The notes under the pieces are model-generated. The model was not told the DNA's origin and searched no databases. It saw only the letters and a list, made by a program, of their open reading frames with translations. A stretch of 64,000 nucleotides of DNA from Inonotus obliquus (taxonomy: Eukaryota > Basidiomycota > Agaricomycetes > Hymenochaetales > Hymenochaetaceae). Position 1 is the stretch's first letter. Each line of letters begins with the position of its first letter. Made by a program: the position numbers and the translations under genes. The stretch lies in assembly GCA_032164295.1 (NCBI GenBank), contig JAJHTX010000003.1:2294001-2358000 (forward strand). The letters are read 5' to 3'. This document shows, piece by piece, positions 48,011 through 57,727 of the stretch.

Positions 48011-48184
48011 CTTCAGTCTTTTGACTTCTTCCGTCGTAGCAGACTTTGCGAGAGAAGAGTATATGCGCGAACGAGTCGCGTTTATCACTGTGCGCAAGAG
48101 AGAGCGAATCAATCCAAATTTTTATCTTTCGCCTCGACTCCACTCCAGTGCCTTCCTCTTCACCGCCGCTCAGTGCTGCTGATA

Positions 48185-48346
48185 ATGGCCACACTCCTCC
48201 CGCCCCCGAAAAGGCCTAGAATCTACCACGGCGTCCCAGGGCCTGACAAATCATCTTCTCCAGCTGAGATAGCGCCCGTTCCGAATGTCGTAGTACGAGC
48301 TTCTACTACTCTTATCTTTGGTACTAGTGTCCGGCTGGTCTCTTGA
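48185..48346 (+). pseudogene. 5' fragment of RSA4
   Basis: Encodes MATLLPPPKRPRIYHGVPGP and on to IAPVPNVVV, matching codons 1-38 of the intact RSA4, then runs into unrelated sequence (RASTTLIFGTS) and a stop. It lies head to head with the second pirin copy exactly as in the original locus. It shows where the duplication ended, at about 48296. Confidence 0.85.
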
Positions 48347-48693
48347 CCCCGACTAAGTACTTACTGTTGCTACTCTACTCTAAGCGCCGTCTCGCACTTT
48401 CCATTGCTTATCAAGACGGATTATGTATATTGCCAGACTGAGTGGACTTGTTCTGGTGCATCGAAATCGACGTCGATCACTGGCAAAGCTTAGCGAGACC
48501 GTGGGAAAGAACGAAATTTGATAGGTCCAAGATTTGGACTTGGACAAAAAGGGGAGACATCGAGGAGCGCCTTCTACCGAACTGCGTGACCAACGAGCTT
48601 GCGAGGCTGTGACTGACCGTGTCACATGTACAGGGTGAACTGCGGTCAAATTGCCGTTTTTTTCTATTCAAAGCACCACAACAATCTCTAATG
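48347..48693. other. Junction and 3' flank of P4
   Basis: Holds the junction between module 3 and module 4 and the shared P 3' flank (AGAAGGCGCTCCTCGATG on the - strand, near 48557-48574, and a GTGACACGG motif). No gene is seen. Confidence 0.5.
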
Positions 48694-50006
48694 TTACAGT
48701 GCAATAATCAAATCAGTGTCACTCTGCACATTCGCGAAACCCAATTTCACCAACAGCGTCGTGCACTGCGTTGCTTTTTCTTCGGAGTGCAATGCGATAG
48801 TCTGGTAAAGAGGCTTCGTTCCACCATGGCACTGTATGACACACCGGACCTTTTCGCGAAGTTCATACAATAATCGTGGATCGGACGCTCTCGCTGTGCG
48901 TACGTTTGCGGGGTATGGTTTGCCCGTAGCGAATAATGCTTTGGTCTGCTCGTACAGGCCTTCGATGACCTGACAATAGAATTGGAGGACGACCGCGGGA
49001 GGTTTGAGAGCGTACTTGTAAGTTTGCGCAAGTATCTGCATGAGTGTCAGGAAGACTGGATTCTGACCAGTAGCAGTTCTAAACGATGGGTTCAAAGTGA
49101 GATGTTCCACGTTCGTATTAAGCTGTCTCATCCTCTTGGTACTCGTAATAGTCAAGCCCTCAGGCTTCACGATGTAAACATTGTAAATCAGATGAAGACG
49201 ATGGCCATCCCGCACAGGCTCCGTCTCGACCTTCGTCCACGGGTCGTCAAAGCACAAGAGGACGGAGATCAGACCCTTCTTGCTATTCGTCTGGAGATCG
49301 TAATCCTGGTGTTTACCATGGTGAGCGCTCTTGATACGAATTTTGCCACCCGAATATTTGTCTTCAGGATTGGCGATGACAATGGCCGTTGCGACTTTCA
49401 GTTTCGCTTTCTTATCCGCTGGTGGGTACACGCTTGATTTGGGTTAGAACGGGGTAAACAATTGTTATGCATTGTTGGCTGACTTACGAGGGTTTGAGAA
49501 AGTCTCTGCTGTCAGTGCTGAAGGAAAGGTAAGTAAATGGCTTTGACTCCTTGTGTTAGACAACTGACCCATAACCTTCCCCAAATACTGCAAGCTCAGC
49601 CAGCTCGCACTCAAAATGACCAGCAAGGCCTTGATTTTTCATGATCGTGTTCACTGCTGAATCAAACTTCTTTTGCCAACTCTTTAGATTATGGACGTTC
49701 ACTTCCGCCGGCCGGCAACGAACAAACGTTCTGAGATCCGTGCGAAGAATATTTTTAGGATCGACGCATCCGTCGAGAGCTGAATAGAACACATTGGGGC
49801 CCCTGAGCGGAGTTATGCCCACGGAGATTCGAGGTCCATCATCCCTCTGGATCTGTGCATCTAATGGACTTTCAGGTTCATAGAACCCGATAGTCGCGAT
49901 CTACAGACATGAGTCAGTTGGAGAGGCGCGGTTACAGAAGCATGAGTATGTATACCTGTAGGATTTCTTTGGAACTCCAATCATCCATGTTGGGTTGCGT
50001 AGACAT
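48694..50006 (-). CDS. P4: 2OG-Fe(II) oxygenase-like protein lacking iron ligands
   Basis: Intact P family member, 380 residues in four exons: 50006-49956, 49900-49569, 49508-49488 (21 nt) and 49432-48694. It starts MSTQPNMDDWSSKEILQ. The metal-site segment reads DFLKPSVYPPADKK, so neither the His nor the Asp of HxD is present. The distal His position falls in WTKVETEPV, and the Arg in DGHRLHLIYN is kept. Other shared parts are FYEPESPLDAQIQRDDGP, FVRCRPAEVNVHNLKSWQ and VQLPS-like IANPEDKYSGGKIRIK. The tail ANVQSDTDLIIAL is longer than in P2. The promoter block with a TATA box precedes it, but no pirin sequence lies beyond that block. It is a putative pseudo-oxygenase with unknown role. Confidence 0.68.
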
Positions 50007-51060
50007 TATTTCGATACAGCAGAGTCAAACAAGTATACAGTGTATGAGGGAGGTATGAGGAAGGTAGTAATGAGCCCTGGGTCCCAGAAACTTCAGATTT
50101 TATACCACGGTCGGCCACCTGAAAATCAACTGCCACAAAGAAGCCACAACCCGAGATGCCAACATTGACCAGCCACCACGTTTCACCTTATTGATGAAGC
50201 CAATGGCGTGAAGAGGCTGGCCGACCTCTGAGATCATTGAATCGGACTGAAGTGGCCCGGGCCATATGCCCAGATTGTCTGTAGACATGTAAGGTTGCAT
50301 GATATCGGAGCATGATATTGAAGCGACGCAACCAAGCCCGTGTTACGCGTTACGGTTGACTTCCTACAGTTCATGACAGTAGTCAGACGAATACCGGGCT
50401 TTGACCTCGAATTTTTGACTCCATTCGTGGCCTGGTGGCCAAAGAAACACAGACAGGGCCTGCCACAAATGAAAAGGCCAAACAACATCTTGGCTGTGGC
50501 CTCATTCTTTCCCTAGGATAGACTTATGGCCTAGCCTCGCATAGACACCAGCCAAAGTGGCTTATGGAGCCAGCTGGAACTGAAGTAGTTTCAGTGGACG
50601 TCGACAAGAATTTGCTGCTTCGATGGGAAAAATACATTTTATTTGAAGTGATCACAACGCTGATCTCTCAGCCTGTTACAGTGCAGTGATCCAAGTCAAA
50701 TCATAGGGATATCCTACCTGGGATAGTGGCCTATTTCATATCCGTGTGAACACCGTACATGGGATGAGCGCGAAAGCCTTTGCACACAGACTACATCCTC
50801 ACCGTCGCCTCGGGAAAGCAGCAGAGGGTGATATTCCTTCTATTTCGGAAATCGAATGATACGGAGTCTACGATGGTGTGTTCTCAAATGGAGTCTATAA
50901 GCGTCATGTAGTTAGTAGAGATCTATGATCTATACGATCCCGCTCGTGGCCCTCATTCAAGGAGATGAGTAAACTCGTAATCGATAAACATATGTATATA
51001 CACGAAAAACTAAAATAGTTCATTTTAAGTACCAAAATCCGAATTCCGAGTAACTCGAGA
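50007..51060 (-). repeat. Conserved upstream block, copy 4 (promoter region of P4)
   Basis: Inverted copy of the block, with TATAAAATC about 100 bp before the P4 start (near 50100). The opposite-strand frame MGKIHF is interrupted here by TGA and TAG codons (near 50642 and 50703). Similarity ends at about 51050, after the TAGTTTTTCGTG/AAAATCCGAATTCCG flank, without any pirin codons. Confidence 0.7.
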
Positions 51061-51250
51061 CTCGAATTGAAGCCGAGCATGGACACGAACATTAATCACA
51101 TGAAGCATGAAGAAGGTATACAGGGAAAAAAGAGTGGACTTCTGCATGCATGACTATGTGAGTTACGTTCAAAACCCTACATAGATTGAAACAACTACTC
51201 ATATAACAACCAATAACCTGGGGCCCCACTCGATCCCATATAATATGGAC

Positions 51251-54200
51251 TTATGCTGTTTGCATAGCAGGTGTAACAGCAGACGGAGATCTCGGTTCTC
51301 CCATACCCATCGAAGCAAATTGACCATGCATCTGAGCGTATTGAGCGTTAATATCGTATCCTGATTGTGCATGACTTGGTATATGCGCTGGACCAGGTTG
51401 AGGTTGCGGACCAGTACCAACAGAAGGTGATTGGGAAGCCGCAACTGGAGCGTACGTAGCATTAATATTAGTGTTATCAGGGTAGGGATTTGGAGGGTAA
51501 GCTTGTTGTTGTGGCGAACTCGGTTGTTGCTGTTGCTGTGGAACACCACTATAAAACGAACCTGCTCCTACTCCATGATGTGATGCACTCGAAGTTGTTG
51601 GTGACCCTCCAGAAGGCAAGGGTTGATACTGTTGATTCGGAGCGCCGAAAGATTGTTGACGGTGTAATTGCGCCTGGCCTTGCCCTTGTACCTGTCCTTG
51701 TGAGTCAAGCGAAACGGAGCTTCCATTCGTCACAGGATACCCGGACGGTTGTTGACCGGGGTATGCCTGATAGAACGGCGCCCTCTCTACTGTTGGAGAA
51801 CCCTGAGGTTGACTCTGCTGCTGCTGTTGGAAGTCCGTGGGTCCACCTCCCGAAACACGCCGTTCAGGCTGAGGTTGCTGCTGCTGCTGTTGTTGAGGAT
51901 GGATAGGAGAGGAGGGCTGTTGTTGACGATCCGTAACACCAGGGACAGATATAAAGTAAACCGCGCCGGTAGGATCGTCCCCACCCACTGCATAATACTG
52001 CGCCCACGCTTGTGCATTAGGGTCCGGATATGTCGCATTCGGATCAAAGATATACGGTGGTCCCTGGGTAATAACATTCGGCGTTTGACCCTGCGCTTGA
52101 GCTTGAGCTTGGGGTTGAGCCTGGGGTTGAGCCTGGGAAACGATAGCCGGATCCTGGTAACCGTTTGGTTGCGTCTGCGATGTTCCTATCGCTTGAGCGG
52201 GTCCGTGTCCTTGTTGCTGTTGGGGTTGGGGTGACATTGGTTGAGCTGGGTCCTGTTGTTGCGTTTGGCCGTATGTCTGCGGTCCTCCTTGAGCTTGCGG
52301 CTGAGCTTGGCCGACGATAGGCTGTTGGTACAGCGCGTAAGGTGTAGTATTATCTGATGTACCCTGAGTCTGTTGGGGACCATATGGACTTGCCGCCTGT
52401 TGCGCAGGATACGGTCCATATGGAGGCTGCTGTGCAGTGTACCCAGGTGCGCCATATGGCTGATTCGCAGGACCCTGGGTCGATGCAGAGTATCCCACAT
52501 TTGGTTGCGGGAAACTCCCATAACCTTGGTCATATGGACCAACATATGGGCGAGGTGTGACTGTCTCGTAAGGTGGTCGCCCATCGTAGACTTCAAAACA
52601 TTATTATATATCTTCGAGCGAGATTGTCTAAAAACTTACGTCCGCTGTGGCGTGCCAAACTGTCTTCCATCATTCGATCGAACATTGTACGTGCCTTCAC
52701 GAAAGTCTCATTCATAGACACAAGTTCGGCTGAATCAATTCTATTTAGTCGCCAAATTAGACACGGCACGTCATTAACACACACACCTCGCTTTTGACTA
52801 TATTTATCAATCAGTTTAACTATCTTCGGGCGTAAACTCATGCTTTGACGATATAGTTCCTAATGAATAGAGCATTCAATCAATATTCCAATCCAAATTA
52901 AGATAGATCACGAACCTGTATCTCTTCATTGTCCGCGAGACTGTCTTTCGTAGGATCTAAGCTGCGAAGCATGTTCAACAGTTTGTCAATGTTGGCTGCC
53001 TGAGCAAAGATGGCCGCTTCCTGCTCTGCCTCTCTCGCAATTTCTTCAGGTGTAGGATCCGGAAGTAGTTCCTATAGTGGAGTCATGTTAATCTCGCGGG
53101 ATCTGATTGATCATACAGATCAGAACAACACTTACAACGTAGTTGACCGGAAAGATGCCCGTTCGCCCTTTAAGTTGACCCCTCCACCAGTCCTTGTAGT
53201 TACGATCAACAACTTTGATGATGTCGCCCTTCTCGAAGGTCAATTCACCCTGCTCCGTCCCCTCGAAATTGTGAAGCGCTCTAACACGCGAGACGGATGT
53301 AAGGGGCAACGACGTTTGAGAAGATGACTTGGCTTGCTCTGACGCGGCTGTTACGGCTGCATAGCTTGGTAAGGCAGTTGCAGGGCCAGGCAGAACTGGT
53401 GACTGCGGCTTAGGAGACGGACTATGGGCAGGGACGTAGCCCGTTGTAGCTTTTGCGTAGCCATAGTCATGTAAGCTGTTCTGAACTGGAGCACCACTTG
53501 CAGGGGCATCAGCGGTTCGGCTGGAACCAGCGTTCTGTGAAGCATGGGGCGAGCTAGAGGGGCCCGCGCTGCTCGATGATCCGGCACCATAAGGATCCCA
53601 CCAAGCACCACGACCGCCTTTATCATGAACAGACATTTCTAAGACACGCTGAAGCTCTTCCTCTTCTCGGCGACGAATCTCGTCGTCCACTTGAGGTGGA
53701 GGAGGTTCGTTAGGCTCTTCGAACTTGTACCCTAATCCCGTGTCATTCTTATTGCAGCAAGTAGCCATATTGAGAAGGAAGACTCACCTTTGCTCTTCAA
53801 ATTCTCGTAACACTCCTCCATAATCCCGAGTGAAGGATCGTTCTCGAACTCAGCAGTCCACATACTAACGAGTGACAAGGACTTTTGCTTCACTTTATCA
53901 TGAATAGTCTAAAGAAAACGTCGAAATCAACTACTCAAAACTGCACAGATGACATACTCTGTCGGTGACGATGCGTTCGAGACCTTGTGTGAACGAACGC
54001 GAAGCGATTTCACGGTTAACTTGCTCCCCACAGTTCTTTGATAGTGCTTCTGCCAGTGCGAGTGCGTATAATTGGACATTGGGATTACGATGCGTCAGTC
54101 TCTTAAGGACTGCGGCAATGACATTACGTGCGCTGCGCATTCGTATACTCAGCATGAGTCCTTCGATTGATCTCGGTATGTACGATGTGTACTTACCCTG

Positions 54201-54391
54201 CTTCTCCCTCATCCTGTACTTTGTCGCATATGTTCAGAATTAACTCCCAATTTTCGCTCGTTAAGTTCTCGTCGGTGGTCTTTGCTGTTCGTGCCGTGGT
54301 GGGTAAATGTCCGAATTGTATGGTTCATAACAGGTCCGAGTACGTACCGACTAGTTCTTCGTATGGATTGGTTGCGCCTCCCTTGAACATA
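51251..54391 (-). CDS. HSE1: ESCRT-0 subunit Hse1 (STAM homologue)
   Basis: Endosomal sorting protein that, with Vps27, captures ubiquitinated cargo for the multivesicular body pathway. Exon 1 (MFKGGATNPYEELV) joins AKTTDENLTSENWELILNIC to form the VHS domain, which continues VIAAVLKRLTHRNPNVQLYA and LSLVSMWTAEFENDPSLGIM. A ubiquitin-interacting motif, REEEELQRVLEMS, follows near 53650. The SH3 domain is VSRVRALHNFEGTEQGELTF, then WWRGQLKGRTGIFPVNYV, near 53280-53130. The GAT-like coiled coil includes EELLPDPTPEEIAREAEQEA, KLLNMLRSLDPTKDSLADNE and ELYRQSMSLRPKIVKLID. The C-terminal 415-residue exon is Gln/Pro/Tyr-rich, prion-like low complexity and ends AVTPAMQTA. Domain order and motifs are complete. 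Confidence 0.95.
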
Positions 54392-54603
54392 CTGTCTCTG
54401 ATTTGATTTTGATTTTCCCCCTGTTGCGTAGTGGAGACTAGGTGACGAGAAAGCAGGAAGTCTGGAGGATGGATGAGGAAGGGAGTGACCGTGGACAGAT
54501 CATCAAGGCTGTGCGGACTTTGCCGAAAGCATCTACTACATAGTCAGCATACAGCCATCTTTCCACTCATCTTCCTCCATCTCTCACTTTAAGTCTGAAT
54601 TAC

Positions 54604-55204
54604 ATGGCGAAGGGTATGTTCTTCCCTTCTCTATAGACTTGTTTATTGCAAATACAAACTTTGATCGTCTCTAGTTCCCAGGAACTTCCGTCTCCTTGAG
54701 GAGCTGGAGAAGGGCGAGAAGGGTATCGGTGATGGATCTTGCTCTTATGGTCTCGAGGATGGCGACGATATCCTCATGAGCAACTGGACTGGCACAATAA
54801 TCGGACCCGGACATGTGCGCCTCTTGTTTCTTCAACTATAGAGACTAATCATATTCTGATTACTTTCCATACAGACTGTTCATGAGAACCGTATTTACAG
54901 TCTCAAGATCACTTGTGGCGAGGAATACCCTGACAAGCCACCCTCCGTCCGTTTCCTTTCACGAGTCAACCTACCATTTGTCAATCAGACTAACGGTGCC
55001 GTAAACCCGACCGACTTGTCTGTTCTGCGAGACTGGAACAGGAACAAGAGCATTGAGACAGTGCTTGTGGAGATTCGAAAGTACGTTCGCAGCTTTTCTT
55101 CGATCTCAGTGATCTCATACGGATGCATTTGCTACAGGGAGATGGCAAGTTACAACAACAGAAAGTTGCCCCAGCCACCAGAGGGCACATTCTTCGGCGT
55201 GTAA
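54604..55204 (+). CDS. MMS2: Ubiquitin-conjugating enzyme variant (Mms2/Uev1)
   Basis: Catalytically inactive E2 variant of 140 residues that pairs with Ubc13 to build K63-linked ubiquitin chains in post-replication DNA repair and endocytic sorting. Four exons: 54604-54613 (10 nt), 54675-54814, 54875-55080 and 55138-55204. It begins [20 protein letters not shown], followed by [28 protein letters not shown], the E2 fold strand [20 protein letters not shown], and [20 protein letters not shown]. The position of the active-site Cys of true E2s is not a Cys, as expected for a UEV. It is divergent from HSE1, with about 210 bp between the start codons. Confidence 0.96.
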
Positions 55205-55523
55205 CGACTTGACTCGTGGATGACTCAGATAGCTCTCCATGCAACCACACATTAGTGCTTGTACTCCTCATTTCTCGATCAATATCCAAACAATTCCGTA
55301 TCCATGTACGATTCTTTCTCTTTGACTGTTCGGGCGTATCGCAATAATTGAAATAAGATGTATTATCTCGCTGTGAATGATGCTCTGATTGCGAATGATT
55401 CGCCACTTATCTGATGTTGCGGTGTATTGCGATGTAAGAGGGTACATGAGAAGTGATATAGGTACTACAGTATGAGGTATTTTCACAGTTAAACGACCAA
55501 GGCGTACAGCTGGCCAATTTTCC
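55205..55523. other. Convergent 3' flanks of MMS2 and BUD20
   Basis: No gene is seen. This is AT-rich DNA that presumably holds both polyadenylation regions. Confidence 0.5.
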
Positions 55524-56072
55524 CTATTCAATCTTCATCGCCAAACTATCCGGTCTCTTCCCTTCCCTCCCTAGGCCTGCAGCTCTTTCGGACTCTTCGA
55601 TCGTATACGCAGGTTCCCGCAGTTCTTTACACCTCCGTTTATGCACCTTTCCTCTCCAATGCGACTTTAATGCGACGTCCGTCTCGAAGTATCTATATTC
55701 CATAGCATCAGTTACTTCATAAACGGAAAGGGATATAAAACGCACTTTGCACATTCTACACAGTAGTGTTGTGCAAGACCGGGTTTCTCAAAGTCGAGAG
55801 GCTGGTTCTCGAGTACTGCACGATGCTATAGATACAAATAGCAAGAATGCGTCACTTTCAATTTCGGTTTTCATCGCGAACATGACACGAACCTTCGGGT
55901 CCAAGTCTATAAGTTGAATCTGGTCCAAATCCTTTGTTCTTGCCTACAAACATTCGTCAGAAGAGTAGTTTGTTTGATTACTCATGTGCGAGGCAACAAA
56001 TACTCTTGTCCGAGAAGCTCTATGCGTGTCTCTTCGCGCATGGTGAGCCCTTGCCCGTCGCAATCGACCCAT
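55524..56072 (-). CDS. BUD20: Bud20/ZNF593-type zinc finger, pre-60S export factor
   Basis: Shuttling protein that accompanies pre-60S ribosomes through the nuclear pore. 122 residues in four exons: 56072-56004, 55943-55893, 55825-55746 and 55692-55524. The Arg/His-rich N-terminus ([20 protein letters not shown]) continues [20 protein letters not shown]. Then comes [20 protein letters not shown] and the C2H2 finger, whose Cys pair (CVEC) is in exon 3 and whose His pair ([10 protein letters not shown]) is in exon 4. The conserved tail is [20 protein letters not shown]. Length and motif order match the family. The first ATG with the basic N-terminus defines the start. Confidence 0.95.
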
Positions 56073-57727
56073 TGGATGATATTCGAAGGAAAGAAGACGG
56101 GAAAGAATGCTACAATAAGTTGAATTGAAAACGAAAAAGATTCACGCCAGAGGCGGCACGTGATGTTAATTGATGCAAGCAAACGCAAACGCCCAGACCG
56201 ATTACCATCATGGGGAGTGGCAATCTCCAAGTGCCGCGCGAGCCCCCTTTTTTTCAAGCGGAGTTGTAACATCTACCATATATGGTAAGAAACAGCGATC
56301 CATATTTACCGCCTTTCGATACAATGCACCAATCCTTCATGAGACCAGATAATTAGAATTTTATGAGAAATATGCCAGAGAATTAAATAAATACATTCAC
56401 TTGATATGATACTAGACAAATAAAGACAAAAATGAGCATACATAGCATGTTTTATTGTAGATTATTACCGGTCAGCAGTACTCCCTGGTCCATCACCCTT
56501 TAGTTTGCAATAGCCGCCATTGTCGAGGCAAACGAAGTGCATCATTGTGGCCCTGATAGCACTTGGACCGTACAGGGTCTACTCAAGGTATGTGCTTGGG
56601 TTCCTTGATACCAACGACTGTGGGTTGAAGCATCGATCTTCAACTGATGGCCGGATCTGTCGAAGGTTATCACTTCAAATCGAGTGCAGGTCAAAAGTCT
56701 TTGCGACGCAAATGCAGCGACTCAGGGGGACCTGTACTATGCTCGCTCTACAACTGCAATGAGGCAGGAAGAAGTGGCGACGGCGGTCAAGGAATATTAC
56801 TGTCGTGCTTTATGGCCGTCATCGCAGCCACAGTTGGGGATTTAATTTGAACCTTTTTGGTGGAAAATGATGTAGTCTGGTCAAGTCTGGCCATAAAGAG
56901 GCATTGGGTTGGTTGCATTATTATGCCGATGCGATGACTATCCGGTTTCGGGGAAGAAGACGACTTTAATGCCTCGGGAGTAGAACGAGAGGATTTGTTC
57001 AAAGTGTGGATGCGACCTTGCGGCGAAATAATGGGTTGTAAGGGACGGAAAATGAAGTGGTAGAGGCATCATCTCTGTCATTTCCAAGGTTTGGATGATG
57101 CTACTCGGTCTACTATTTCCGTAAAGCGTTGATCAAGTTGTGCATTGCCATTAAATCAGTCCTATGCAGATTATCTTCCCTTTTCAATTGATCTATCTCG
57201 GTCGGGCTGGTGAAGGCAAGATTGCGGGGATTGCGAACATGGTTTTTTTTTCCCATTGTACCGTAGGTTTGATTGAGTATATGATCATAGTTGAATTAGA
57301 ATATAGTTGAATCATAATGCATATCCGCTTTTGATAAGTTCTTATCGATGTACAACAGAACTCCACAAGAAGTATAAAGGAGCGTCTGTGGTAGCGTTCA
57401 GGGGAACAAGAATAGGAATCTAACGCCAAGCATCGATCAAAGCAGAGAACATAGAGTAGTAGATTCTCACCGCCTATCAGACGATCCGAAGGATGAGGTG
57501 TGGTGTACCGAACAGAATACTGCTAGTATAAAGATATTCTAATATAGGATGTATGTATTGAGAAAATAATAATCAAACGACGACGAATTAAATAATTAAT
57601 GCTAAGTGTAAAATACAATGCAGTTCAAATGGAGTGCGGTTCCAAAAGGCTGAGCAATAAACAGGGTATGACAAAACGACAATGGAAGATGAAAAAGCGA
57701 GTAGCATTCGGCACTGTCTTGTGTCTT
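56073..57727. other. Gene-poor stretch with a small conserved-looking frame
   Basis: AT-rich, with no clear gene. On the - strand a 47-codon frame at 57256-57113 (MGKKNHVRNPRNLAFTSPTE, then IDQLKREDNLHRTDLMAMHN and LINALRK) has coding-like composition and could be a small gene, a terminal exon or a remnant. The + strand frames at 56520-56850 look like a decayed secreted-protein-like sequence (SGGPVLCSLYNC) but have no start context. Neither is assigned a function. Confidence 0.35.

Noticed and set aside
13893..51060. The P/pirin module as a single large transposon
   Set aside because: No terminal repeats or target duplications were seen at module ends and no transposase is present; the breakpoints fall inside host genes (RSA4, TPR, pirin).
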